A DNA stretch of 45,128 nt from Candidatus Bathyarchaeota archaeon (GTDB taxonomy: Archaea > Thermoproteota > Bathyarchaeia > Bathyarchaeales > Bathyarchaeaceae), in the NCBI GenBank assembly GCA_020348865.1, contig CP070754.1, forward strand, positions 160,780-205,907, read 5' to 3'. Positions 16,769-25,423 of the stretch are shown one piece after another. Every line of letters starts with the position of its first letter. Position 1 is the first letter of the stretch. The position numbers were made by a program, and so were the translations under genes. The notes under the pieces are model-generated. The model saw only the letters and a program-made list of their open reading frames with translations. It searched no databases and was not told where the DNA came from.

Positions 16769-18568
16769 TTGAAAAGAACCGCGTTGTCAATGCTCTTCTT
16801 CACTTTTTCTCTAACCTTCATGCTAACATTATCATCTTGTGTTCATGTGCTAACAGCAAATGCTGAAACAACAACATCTTCTGTAGATGTTCATGTAGAT
16901 CATACAGTACAGATCAAGAACGGCGGACTAGTTGTCATCAACGATACAATCAGACTAGCCACAGAGAAAGGACAGAACATGGATGCGATGTATAACTTCT
17001 CAATCGGCTTCCCCTTCGAATACAAGTCTAATCTCGACTATTGCTTCGCTTATGAAGCCTCGAATGATGAAGAACGACTGGAGGTTGCACTTGACGTTGG
17101 ATTAGGCAGGATTGGATTCTACGGAGTAAACGTACTCTTCCCCGAATCGGGCATTGACATAAGCGACGGAGGATCATACAATTTCACCGTAACCTTCGTA
17201 TTCTCAAACCTGATTTCCTCAGATGCCTCGGCAGCAATTGATGAAGAGAAGATTCTCTTCACCGTAGACTTTCCCACCTACCCCAGCCTTACCCAAGGCG
17301 CGTCCACATGCAACGTGACTGCTATCTTGCCCAGAGGCGCCAACTACACTGATACCTCTTTTGTAGGGACCGAAGTCGACTTCAACATAACGACACACGG
17401 TCTACAACATATATTGAATCACACCAAGAGTCCTCTCGAGAGCTTTTCATACGAGTCGGCGTGGCTAAGATTCAATGCCCTTCCTGATCAAATCCTGTAT
17501 CTGATCAGCGTTGATGAAGTAAACCGCGATGTGGTTTTAGACGAGTGGGGGAACCTTCTTCTCTCTGATTCTTACTATTTAACGAACGAAGGCGGAATTT
17601 ACCGCCCAGTGATACATCTGCCCCAAGGTGCCTACGATATTTCTGCGCGAGACGAATCAGCAGGTCTTGAAGTATATGTTGAGGAAGGAAACGCAACTAG
17701 CTCCACAAAGGTGACTATCCACAAAGATATATCCTACGAAACGTCAGAGATGTTCACTGTGAGTTACCGACTTCCTAGGAAAAACTACATTAACCAGGAA
17801 AATTGGTTCGATTTTGCTTTGACTCTTAGTCTCTTTGAAGATTTTGACTGGAAAATAGGAGAGTTAACCGTGTCCATAGATTTACCGGAGGGCGGAGAGT
17901 TTCAGCTGGATGCATCTCATCCAAAACCGCAAAGTGCTCAAAAAAGCGTTTTCCGAGAAACATTGGTCTTCACGTTTCTTAATGCCACACCGTTTCACGA
18001 TCTCGAAGTCTACTTGTTGTATAGATACGTTATGATTTGGGCCTCTTTTCGTCCTACGTTATGGATGGGCATGCTAATTGCCATTGCTGGTGTTGTGGTG
18101 TTTTTTTGGCGAGCTCCCAAGCCTACTTCGGTTCGAATCACTCCCATCCCAACGGAGTCTCTGAAAAAGTTCTTTGATTCCTATAAAGAGAAAAGAAAGA
18201 TAATCCAGGAGCTTGAACTAGTGGATCAAAAAGCGCAGAAAAGAAAGATCTCGAGACGCAGATACAAAGTGCGACGAAGAGGGTTAGAAAGTCGTGCTTC
18301 CATCTTGTCTCGAGACCTCACTGGCCTTCGGGAAAAAATACGCAAGGCAGGTCCACGGTACGCAAAGACGATGAGACGGATTGAAGCTGCTGAAACCGAG
18401 TTGGACGGGGCAGAAGCTGCTATTCAGAGAATCGAAGCTCGATATCGACGTAGAGAACTCTCCGCAGAAACCTATCGTAGGCTTCTTGGAGAATATCGCC
18501 GCAGGAAAGAAAAGGCAAGGACAACTATCGATGAGGTGCTTCTCAGGCTTCGAGAAGAGACCAGCTGA
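16769..18568 (+). CDS. Large membrane protein, extracellular beta domains and cytoplasmic coiled coil
   Basis: The 599-residue protein starts at a TTG and has a signal peptide (LSMLFFTFSLTFMLTLSSC). Residues about 30-420 are beta-rich and outside the cell. One membrane helix lies at about residues 430-450 (LWMGMLIAIAGVVVFFW). The last 140 residues are highly charged and predicted to be long helices, ending in a repeat-like EARYRRRELSAETYRRLLGE segment often seen at the ends of archaeal membrane proteins. The layout (outside sensor or stalk, one helix, inner coiled coil) suggests a structural or signalling role at the envelope. I do not recognise a named family. A TATA-like AAATAAAGG occurs at about 16696-16704. 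Confidence 0.6.
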   Translation: MKRTALSMLFFTFSLTFMLTLSSCVHVLTANAETTTSSVDVHVDHTVQIKNGGLVVINDTIRLATEKGQNMDAMYNFSIGFPFEYKSNLDYCFAYEASNDEERLEVALDVGLGRIGFYGVNVLFPESGIDISDGGSYNFTVTFVFSNLISSDASAAIDEEKILFTVDFPTYPSLTQGASTCNVTAILPRGANYTDTSFVGTEVDFNITTHGLQHILNHTKSPLESFSYESAWLRFNALPDQILYLISVDEVNRDVVLDEWGNLLLSDSYYLTNEGGIYRPVIHLPQGAYDISARDESAGLEVYVEEGNATSSTKVTIHKDISYETSEMFTVSYRLPRKNYINQENWFDFALTLSLFEDFDWKIGELTVSIDLPEGGEFQLDASHPKPQSAQKSVFRETLVFTFLNATPFHDLEVYLLYRYVMIWASFRPTLWMGMLIAIAGVVVFFWRAPKPTSVRITPIPTESLKKFFDSYKEKRKIIQELELVDQKAQKRKISRRRYKVRRRGLESRASILSRDLTGLREKIRKAGPRYAKTMRRIEAAETELDGAEAAIQRIEARYRRRELSAETYRRLLGEYRRRKEKARTTIDEVLLRLREETS

Positions 18569-18717
18569 ATCGCTGGAAACCCCCTAACGAATTATCTTTG
18601 ACTGTTCTTCTTCAAGAAGGTTGAGGGATTTTCGTGGGAGAGATGATGTAGAAAGGCAAAACGCTTTTATCTGTAACTATTCACTTGATTAGAATCTTAA
18701 AAGGAGCGTGATCCTTC

Positions 18718-18900
18718 ATGGTCGAAATCAAGATAGACAAAGAAAAATGCACCGGATGCGGAACATGCGTTGACATTTGCCCCGTAGCAGTATTCGAAAT
18801 CAAAGATGAGAAATCCATAGTAGTGAACCTCGATGAATGCCTTGTTTGTCAAGCATGTGAAGTGCAATGTCCCGAGGGAGCGATAGAAATCATCGAGTAA
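18718..18900 (+). CDS. 2[4Fe-4S] ferredoxin
   Basis: The 60-residue protein has two complete cluster motifs, CTGCGTCVDICP (Cys at about 11, 14, 17, 21) and CLVCQACEVQCP (about 41, 44, 47, 51), each C-x2-C-x2-C-x3-C-P. It is a low-potential electron carrier of the cytoplasm. An AAGGAG Shine-Dalgarno lies about 12 nt upstream of the ATG, and a TATA-like CTTTTATC at about 18664-18671 gives a short leader. It is a single-gene unit between a membrane-protein gene and the convergent deacetylase gene. The redox partner cannot be told from context. Confidence 0.92.
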   Translation: MVEIKIDKEKCTGCGTCVDICPVAVFEIKDEKSIVVNLDECLVCQACEVQCPEGAIEIIE

Positions 18901-18982
18901 CGCTGTTCCACTCCATAGCTCTCTCGCAGAAATCCAAGTCTGTTCCTTCTCTCCATTGCCTATCACGCTTGTCAAGTGAGAA

Positions 18983-20044
18983 TTACAACTCCCAAAACGA
19001 TGACTGTGTTTTCTTCACGTCTTCTATAATCTTTTGGGCTTGCTTTCTTGTCCTGGAATTGGCCACTGAACGCCTATCTTGAATCTGATAAGAAATCCCA
19101 GCCATCTTTGCGACCGCTGCAGTTGCCAGCTTTCCAAGAAAGCTAAGGCTGTATCCACCTTCAAGAACTGCAACTAGCTTTTCCATAGAGAATCGGGACG
19201 CTAGATCTAAGATTCTTGTCAAGGTCTCGAGGAATCCGAAAGCGGATAGAGCGAGTCCAGCGACTGGATCAGTGTGATGTGTGTCAAAGCCAACAGAGAC
19301 TAGAATGAATTGTGGTTCATACTGCTCTGCTATTGGAACCACAATCTGATTGACGGCTTGAAGGTATATCTGGTCATCAACATGGTAAGGAAATGGAATG
19401 TTCACAGTGTATCCAAGTCCATCTTCCTTGCCCACCTCATCAGCGAAGCCTGAGCCAGGGAATGCTGTTGGATCCTCATGTAAACTCATGTAGAGAACAT
19501 CACTAGTATCATAAAAGATATCCTGAGTTCCGTTTCCGTGATGAGCATCCACATCCAAGATCAGAACACGGTCAAAGTTGTAGTCTTGAAGAAGACGAGA
19601 TGCAGCTATGGCAACGTTGTTGAAGATGCAGAAGCCCATGGCGTAATATGAACCCGCATGATGTCCAGGCGGTCGAACAAAGGCGAAGGCGTTCTGATAC
19701 GTCTTCGCTGCAACGAGATCCACCGCCTTCATTGCGCCTCCAGCTGCCAGAAGTGCAACTTCAAAGCTTCTAGGGCAAACTACTGTGTCGCCAATGTCAA
19801 GGAGACCTCCTTCTGACGCACAGCATCGCTTAACAAGTTGGATATAATTCAGCTCATGAACGAGTTTCAAGTCTTCGATGTTGGCTAGATCAGGTTTAAC
19901 GAGCGAGCATTTTCCTGTGTTGAGAAGACTGCTATTTTTCAGTTCTTTCATGATGGCCTCAAGACGTTCAGGCACGTCAGGATGGTTAGGCCCAGGATCA
20001 TGACCAAGGTATTTGCGAGAATAGACGACAGCTGTCTTTTTCAT
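18983..20044 (-). CDS. Histone deacetylase-family (AcuC/APAH-like) deacylase
   Basis: The 353-residue protein belongs to the zinc-dependent HDAC/acetylpolyamine amidohydrolase superfamily. It has the His pair in RPPGHHAG, the metal-binding DVDAHHGNGTQ segment and the later Asp in SVGFDTHHTDPVAG. Length and motif order match the family. I choose the ATG at 20044 because it follows the stop of the upstream asparagine-synthetase-like gene by 1 nt (TAAGATG) and gives the typical MKKTAVVYS start. The two are thus co-transcribed. Substrates in archaea could be acetyl-lysine on chromatin proteins, acetylpolyamines or other amides; the sequence does not decide. Confidence 0.88.
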   Translation of the reverse strand: MKKTAVVYSRKYLGHDPGPNHPDVPERLEAIMKELKNSSLLNTGKCSLVKPDLANIEDLKLVHELNYIQLVKRCCASEGGLLDIGDTVVCPRSFEVALLAAGGAMKAVDLVAAKTYQNAFAFVRPPGHHAGSYYAMGFCIFNNVAIAASRLLQDYNFDRVLILDVDAHHGNGTQDIFYDTSDVLYMSLHEDPTAFPGSGFADEVGKEDGLGYTVNIPFPYHVDDQIYLQAVNQIVVPIAEQYEPQFILVSVGFDTHHTDPVAGLALSAFGFLETLTRILDLASRFSMEKLVAVLEGGYSLSFLGKLATAAVAKMAGISYQIQDRRSVANSRTRKQAQKIIEDVKKTQSSFWEL

Positions 20045-20045
20045 C

Positions 20046-21500
20046 TTAGGGCCTCTGAGGATATGCTTTCTGAAAGATCCTCCTAACATACTCCTGTAGG
20101 GTCAGGCTTTCCTTGTTTGCTAGTTTCCGAAGAGTCTTGTCCACTCCCGTGGTGTATTGAATAGCTTTCTTGGCTTTGTCAATAATGAATTGTGGGAGTT
20201 CAAGGTTTCGTGCTACCTGACGCAGGACCCTTTTTCGGAGAGGATCTTCTTTGGATTTGATTTTCAAGTCTACAGGCAAACCTAGTGCGAATTGCACAAT
20301 CTCATTATCTATGAATGGAAGTCGCAAGTCCACTTTGTGAAAGGAGCAAACCTGATTATCCCTCTGAAAGTTCATGTCGTAGGAGGATGTAATGTCATGG
20401 TACATGGCGTCCTGCACAGCTGTGACGCCGAATTGAGCGTATTCCTTAAGATATCTGTGGTACCCCCCAAATAGCTCATCGCTTCCCTGCCCAGCCAAGA
20501 GAACACGATACCCTAGTCTTGAGGCAATCTCCGCTGTCCAATAGAATGGTATAGCAACACCAGCTTTGATTACGTTTGGCTCTTCGATTAGCCACAGAAC
20601 CTTAGGAAGAATCCGCTCAACATCATCCGTCGTGAACGTTTGGAGATGGAGAGGCAGTCCAAGTTTCTCAGCGGCAGCTTCTGCAAATCTGGTCTCCTGC
20701 TGACCTTCAAGCCCTACTGAAATGAGGTGTGTGTCTTTTTCACAGATATCAACAAGCACGGCGATGATGCTACTGTCTAGGCCACCGGAGAAGGCAACTG
20801 CAGTTTCCTTCAGATCTGAAACTCTTCTTTCCGTGGATACCATCAGAAGATCCTGCAAATGTCTAGCTGCTCTGTCCATGTTTGTAGACGTTAAGGAGGG
20901 GCGTACCACTGTCTTAATTGGTAGAAAAATGAAACCGTGGGAACTGAATATGGCCAGTTTTCCTGGTGGGAACGACTTCACCTTTTCCATTCCAAGCGCC
21001 CACAAAGCTTTGCGCTCAGAAGCTATAGCATAGGCTGTTTCATTTTCGCCATGGTAGAGCGGTTTTGTACCGAACATGTCTCGACCGACAATTAGCTTCT
21101 CTGGACACGCGACAGCAAAAACGTATGAACCTTCTAGTTCCCCTATCACTACCTGTGCATTCTTTTGGGGTTCACGCTTGAGCTTCTTTAGAACTTCGTC
21201 AACTTCACAGGTTTCGGGATGGGGGAATAGACGTCCCTCAAACACGAGGGCAAAGTTAGGGCCTAGGGTTGGTTGTGGGCAATCTCTTGGAAGAATCTCA
21301 GAGAGATTGTGCCCTAATGCAACAGGCGAACTGAGGTTTCTGCCTTCAATTCTTTCAATTGACTTAGCTACGGTTGTTGAGCTTGGTGTGGCGACTCCAT
21401 GAGCGTCAACACCTCGATGCTCCAGTCTTCTTAGCATAGTGAGAACACTTGGAACAGCATTGTCGCCTTTTCTGCTAACGACAGCTGCAATTGCACCCAA
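20046..21500 (-). CDS. AsnB-like asparagine synthetase without the N-terminal cysteine
   Basis: The protein (484 residues from the TTG at 21500) has a class II glutaminase-like N-terminal domain (residues 1-190; LRRLEHRGVDAHG, VGRDMFGTKPLYH) and a synthetase domain with the ATP-pyrophosphatase loop FSGGLDSS near residue 235 and LLAGQGSDELFGGYHRY near residue 330. These are AsnB features. The catalytic Cys2 that normally starts the mature protein is absent: the N-terminus reads GAIAAVVSRKG where CGIAGV is expected, whichever of the TTG starts (21518, 21506 or 21500) is used. Glutamine hydrolysis should therefore be lost, and the enzyme may use free ammonia or another amine. The neighbouring deacylase gene is 1 nt downstream, which hints at joint metabolism of amides, but this is only inference. 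Confidence 0.82.
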   Translation of the reverse strand: MGAIAAVVSRKGDNAVPSVLTMLRRLEHRGVDAHGVATPSSTTVAKSIERIEGRNLSSPVALGHNLSEILPRDCPQPTLGPNFALVFEGRLFPHPETCEVDEVLKKLKREPQKNAQVVIGELEGSYVFAVACPEKLIVGRDMFGTKPLYHGENETAYAIASERKALWALGMEKVKSFPPGKLAIFSSHGFIFLPIKTVVRPSLTSTNMDRAARHLQDLLMVSTERRVSDLKETAVAFSGGLDSSIIAVLVDICEKDTHLISVGLEGQQETRFAEAAAEKLGLPLHLQTFTTDDVERILPKVLWLIEEPNVIKAGVAIPFYWTAEIASRLGYRVLLAGQGSDELFGGYHRYLKEYAQFGVTAVQDAMYHDITSSYDMNFQRDNQVCSFHKVDLRLPFIDNEIVQFALGLPVDLKIKSKEDPLRKRVLRQVARNLELPQFIIDKAKKAIQYTTGVDKTLRKLANKESLTLQEYVRRIFQKAYPQRP

Positions 21501-21576
21501 ACCCAAAAGCCCCGCCAATAACGGTAAAAGTTAATTTCTGACCTATTATTATGTATCGTCTTGAGGGATCGAAGAA

Positions 21577-22947
21577 TTGGCTATTCTTCCAATCGATACG
21601 GGTCGATACGGAACGAAGGAAATGCTGCGAATCTTTGATGAAGAGAACAGACTTCAAACGATGCTGGATGTAGAAGCTGCACTAGCTTGGGCGCACAGTG
21701 AAGTCGGGAATATCCCGCGAAAAGATGCAAAAAAGATCATGGAAACGACGTCTCGAAAGCACATTAAGCTGAGTCGAGTGAAGCAGATCGAAAGCGAAAT
21801 CAGGCATGATGTAATGGCAATGGTTCGAGCGTTGGCTGAGATATGCGGGTCAAGCGGAGCCTACGTTCACCTTGGAGCGACAAGCTCAGATATTCTGGAC
21901 ACTGCAACCGCCCTGCAACTGAAGGACGCCCTAAAACTGATTGAAGAGAAACTAAACGATTTTGAGACAGTTCTGATGAATGGCGCAGAGCGATACAAAA
22001 AGACCATTATGATGGGCAGAACTCACGGTCAACATGCATTGCCAATTACGTTAGGACTCAAGTTTGCGGTTTGGATGAGGGAGACTGCGAGACATATCCA
22101 ACGCATCCAAGAATGCAGCAAGCGCGTAGTAGTCGGGAAGATGGGAGGTGCGGTTGGAACTCAAGCGGGTTTGGGATCACATGCGACGGAAATACAAAAG
22201 CTTGCTATGAAAAAACTAGGCGTCAACATAGTAGATGTTTCCACACAGATTGTGCAGAGAGATCGTTACGCAGAACTCATTTGCCTTCTCGCTGTGATTG
22301 CATCCACGCTGGACAAGATCTCCACCGAAATCAGGCAGCTGCAACGAACAGAAATAGGAGAAGTATTCGAGTTCTTTGAGAAAGAAAGACAAGTGGGTAG
22401 TTCAACGATGCCACACAAACGTGACCCACAAACTTGTGAAACGATCTGTGGTCTAGCTAAGATTATGAGAAGTCTTGTTGCGCCAGCTTTGGAGAATATT
22501 CCAACGTGGCATGAACGAGACATGACGCAATCTTCTGCTGAACGGTTCATAATTCCTCAAGCGTGCATTCTCGTTGATCACATGTTGTTTTTGATGACAG
22601 AAGTTTTGACGACCTTGCATATTGATGAAGAGAAGATGCTACGAAACATGAAGCTGACGCAGGGACGAATGATGTCTGAAGCCGTCATGCTCGCCCTGAC
22701 AAGGAAGGGTATGAACCGCCAAAAAGCTCATGAACTCGTTCGGAAGTTAGCGATGAAAAGCCATATCGAAAAAAGTCTCTTCAAGACTTCTCTTTCAGAA
22801 GACAGAATCATACGTGACATGCTTGGCGAAGGAGAGGTAAACAAGGCGTTAAACCCTGAAAACTACCTTGGAACAGCGGTAAGACAAGTTGAACAAGCTG
22901 TTAAAAAGACAAAACAGGAAAGAAAAGCCAGAGGGTTAACGGACTAG
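21577..22947 (+). CDS. purB: Adenylosuccinate lyase
   Basis: The 456-residue enzyme removes fumarate from adenylosuccinate and SAICAR in purine synthesis. It shows the fumarase/ASL superfamily signature GSSTMPHKRDPQTCE near residue 270, the TSSDILDTA segment and the MGRTHGQHALPITLG segment near residues 148-162. Length fits the PurB family. It starts at TTG behind a GAGGGAT Shine-Dalgarno and is divergent from the asparagine-synthetase-like gene with only about 76 nt between starts. It is convergent with hel308 and the two stop codons lie in a shared CTAG. Confidence 0.94.
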   Translation: MAILPIDTGRYGTKEMLRIFDEENRLQTMLDVEAALAWAHSEVGNIPRKDAKKIMETTSRKHIKLSRVKQIESEIRHDVMAMVRALAEICGSSGAYVHLGATSSDILDTATALQLKDALKLIEEKLNDFETVLMNGAERYKKTIMMGRTHGQHALPITLGLKFAVWMRETARHIQRIQECSKRVVVGKMGGAVGTQAGLGSHATEIQKLAMKKLGVNIVDVSTQIVQRDRYAELICLLAVIASTLDKISTEIRQLQRTEIGEVFEFFEKERQVGSSTMPHKRDPQTCETICGLAKIMRSLVAPALENIPTWHERDMTQSSAERFIIPQACILVDHMLFLMTEVLTTLHIDEEKMLRNMKLTQGRMMSEAVMLALTRKGMNRQKAHELVRKLAMKSHIEKSLFKTSLSEDRIIRDMLGEGEVNKALNPENYLGTAVRQVEQAVKKTKQERKARGLTD

Positions 22948-25244
22948 TATTTGGTCAGGGCTTGTTGCTCCGAGGTCTTCTCCTTTTTCAGTTTCTTCCA
23001 CTCTTCTGATTTAACGAATCCACCTACTTGTTCCTTGATTTTTCTTGCAACTCTAGGTCCTATCAATGGTAGTCCGATCAGTTTTTCAATTGGAGCTCCT
23101 TTAATGTCCTTGATGGTTTTTAGGCCGGAATCATGGAGTATGCGTGCTCGGATTCGACCAATTCCTTCTAGCCTAGCGAGTGGAAGCAGTTCTGTTTTCA
23201 CGCCTTTTTCTACACGTTCTGTGAGCTTGGCAAGATTTCGAAGAAGGGTTTTGTGGCCGAGGAGAGATGCAAGTTCATGTGAGGCGTATAGGAGCCACCG
23301 TGCAGTAGAGATAAGCCTATAGAGGTCGCCTGGTTGAACCCTAAACTTCCCTATTGCATCATCCTCTGTTGTTTCCTGTATCCAAGCGTCCAACACTCGG
23401 GCGAGTTTCGCTTCTCCCAAGAAATTTTCGTAGGCTATTCTATCCACCCATTCGTCAGGCATTTCTAACATGAATTCCTCTTGATGCTCATCCACAAACA
23501 AGGCGAGTTGATCAATCTCGCCTGAATATGGACGAAGCTTCGGAAACATGTCAGGTGTGTGGGCAATCATATGGAGACAACTGATATCGGTCAACTTCGA
23601 TGCCCCGCGTGAAAGAGCATCTCGGATTATGACTCCAGAAACCGGATCTATGTATAACTCAGAGACTCTCCTTCCAAACCTTGTCGCCGAAATGTTTTCA
23701 CCAGAGTCCTTAATCATTTCTTCGTTGTGAAGAAATTTCAGAATCTTTACAATAACATCTCTAATAGCATCCGAACCATATTGATGCGCGTAGAAGGTTC
23801 TGCCAAAAAAGTCGTAGATTCCCTGTTCAGTACGAGCAAAATCAGCCGCGATCGTAGCCAAAACGTGTGAACGAAGGATTCGCTCCACGGCCAGCTTCGA
23901 CCAAATTCTTTCCGGCTCAGATAGAACGTAGCTCTCCATCAAATAGTCGCGTTCGTCCTCCGTCTTGGCAACCAGTAAAGCCTCGCCCATTCTGTCGTAA
24001 CCGGGTCTTCCCGCTCGTCCAGCCATCTGTTTGTACTCCAACACAGTGATGGGATAGTAACCATATCCTGTTTCATATCGTCGATAATCGTGGATGACCA
24101 CCACCCTAGCTGGCAGGTTCACTCCGAAGGCTAACGTGGGTGTTGCGGTCAGAATTTTTATTTTGCCATCTCTGAAGGCTTCTTCGACTATTTTCCTGTG
24201 ACTCCCACCTAGCCCTGCATGATGGAACGCAGTTCCTTGTTGAATGAGTTGGGCTAACAGTTCGCTTATTCTTGTCCGTTCACCAGTTGAGAGGATTCTT
24301 CTGGCGATTCGCGTTGAAGAGCGCTTCATAGGCTTAGATAAACGAGTTAGCATATGTACTGCTGTTTTCTTGGCCAAACTGACTGCGTTTTTTCTTGTAG
24401 CCGCAAAGACCAGTGCTTGCCCCCCGGAATGCATAGTATGTAATGCAAGGTTAATGGCTGGGTTCTTGGAGATTTTCTCTATCTTGAGAGCATCTCCATC
24501 TTTGAAGTGTGTCTCATCCTGTAGGAGCACACCTTCCCTCAGTACAACCGGTCTCCACTTGGTTGTGATAGAGTCAGCCTTCAGCCACTCTGCGGCTTCT
24601 TCTGCGTTTTTTACCGTAGCGCTCAGGGCCAACAGTTGAGCTTCCGGGTTTATCTGCATTAAGCGGGCAAGCACAACCTCCAACGTTGGTCCGCGTTCAG
24701 CGTCGTTCAGCAAGTGGACTTCATCGGCGACTACGAGGGAGATTCCATTCATCCAATGTGTTCTGTGTCTTAGCAGGGAATCTGCTTTCTCATTGGTTGT
24801 GACTACTATGTCGAATTTCCCCAACCACGGATCGCTGCGGTCGTAGTCTCCTGTGCTGATGCCCACGCTGACTCGTTCTCCACTATCCTTCTTGATTGCT
24901 GTGTACTTTCTGAACTCTCCGAATTTTTCGCTTGCCAATGCTCGCAGGGGGGTCAAGTAGAGAACTTTTCCATTTCTTTCTAGTACGTGTTTGAGGGCGC
25001 AGAACTCAGCGACCAATGTTTTGCCTGACGCCGTGGGACTAGCCAAGATGAGGTTTTTTCCTTCTAGAGCCCCGGCCCGTATGGCTTCTTCTTGTGGAGG
25101 GTAGAGCGTAGTGATTCTCAAGTCAGCTATGACTTGTTTTACAGGATTTGGTATCGATAACTCTTCTACCTTCAATGTTTGCGCCTTTTTTTCGGAACTA
25201 GGTCTTCTTGAGGTAGTCTCCGCAAGTGGAGACATCCCCTGCAA
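22944..25244 (-). CDS. hel308: ATP-dependent DNA helicase Hel308
   Basis: The 766-residue protein is a superfamily 2 Ski2-like helicase that acts at stalled replication forks. It has Walker A (ASPTASGKT, about residues 68-76), DEVH in motif II, HHAGLGGSHRKIVEEAF and LTATPTLAFGVNLPA in the second RecA domain, and QMAGRAGRPGYD as motif VI. The C-terminal part has a helix-hairpin-helix-like stretch (RLEGIGRIRARILHDSGL and IGLPLIGPRVARKIKE), as in Hel308 domain 4/5. The length is slightly above the usual 700-750 because of the N-terminal 25 residues. Upstream lies repeat copy A with a TATA-like TTTAAAAA about 50 nt before the ATG. Confidence 0.93.
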   Translation of the reverse strand: MQGMSPLAETTSRRPSSEKKAQTLKVEELSIPNPVKQVIADLRITTLYPPQEEAIRAGALEGKNLILASPTASGKTLVAEFCALKHVLERNGKVLYLTPLRALASEKFGEFRKYTAIKKDSGERVSVGISTGDYDRSDPWLGKFDIVVTTNEKADSLLRHRTHWMNGISLVVADEVHLLNDAERGPTLEVVLARLMQINPEAQLLALSATVKNAEEAAEWLKADSITTKWRPVVLREGVLLQDETHFKDGDALKIEKISKNPAINLALHTMHSGGQALVFAATRKNAVSLAKKTAVHMLTRLSKPMKRSSTRIARRILSTGERTRISELLAQLIQQGTAFHHAGLGGSHRKIVEEAFRDGKIKILTATPTLAFGVNLPARVVVIHDYRRYETGYGYYPITVLEYKQMAGRAGRPGYDRMGEALLVAKTEDERDYLMESYVLSEPERIWSKLAVERILRSHVLATIAADFARTEQGIYDFFGRTFYAHQYGSDAIRDVIVKILKFLHNEEMIKDSGENISATRFGRRVSELYIDPVSGVIIRDALSRGASKLTDISCLHMIAHTPDMFPKLRPYSGEIDQLALFVDEHQEEFMLEMPDEWVDRIAYENFLGEAKLARVLDAWIQETTEDDAIGKFRVQPGDLYRLISTARWLLYASHELASLLGHKTLLRNLAKLTERVEKGVKTELLPLARLEGIGRIRARILHDSGLKTIKDIKGAPIEKLIGLPLIGPRVARKIKEQVGGFVKSEEWKKLKKEKTSEQQALTKY

Positions 25245-25273
25245 ATCCCCTTTTTTTCTCTGTTTAGGATTCA

Positions 25274-25314
25274 GATTATGAAGGTTTCCAAGTTTTTAAA
25301 CTCTTACATCAAAG
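25274..25314. repeat. Direct repeat copy A (41 nt)
   Basis: The 41-nt sequence beginning GATTATGAAGGTTTCC recurs at 26658-26698 with three mismatches. Its last part (AAACTCTTACATCA) extends into AAGCCGAA and matches copy C at 27388-27410. On the minus strand it carries the TATA-like sequence for hel308; on the plus strand it could encode the start of a 27-residue peptide (MKVSKFLNSYIK and so on). Confidence 0.7.
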
Positions 25315-25423
25315 CCGAATCCGGCCATCTCATTATCACAGCAATTCTGTCCCTGGGGTAAACTCCTCTTTTTTGGTTTGAATTACCAGAAGAGAGGCGT
25401 ACACACAAAAAAAAGAAGGGAGT

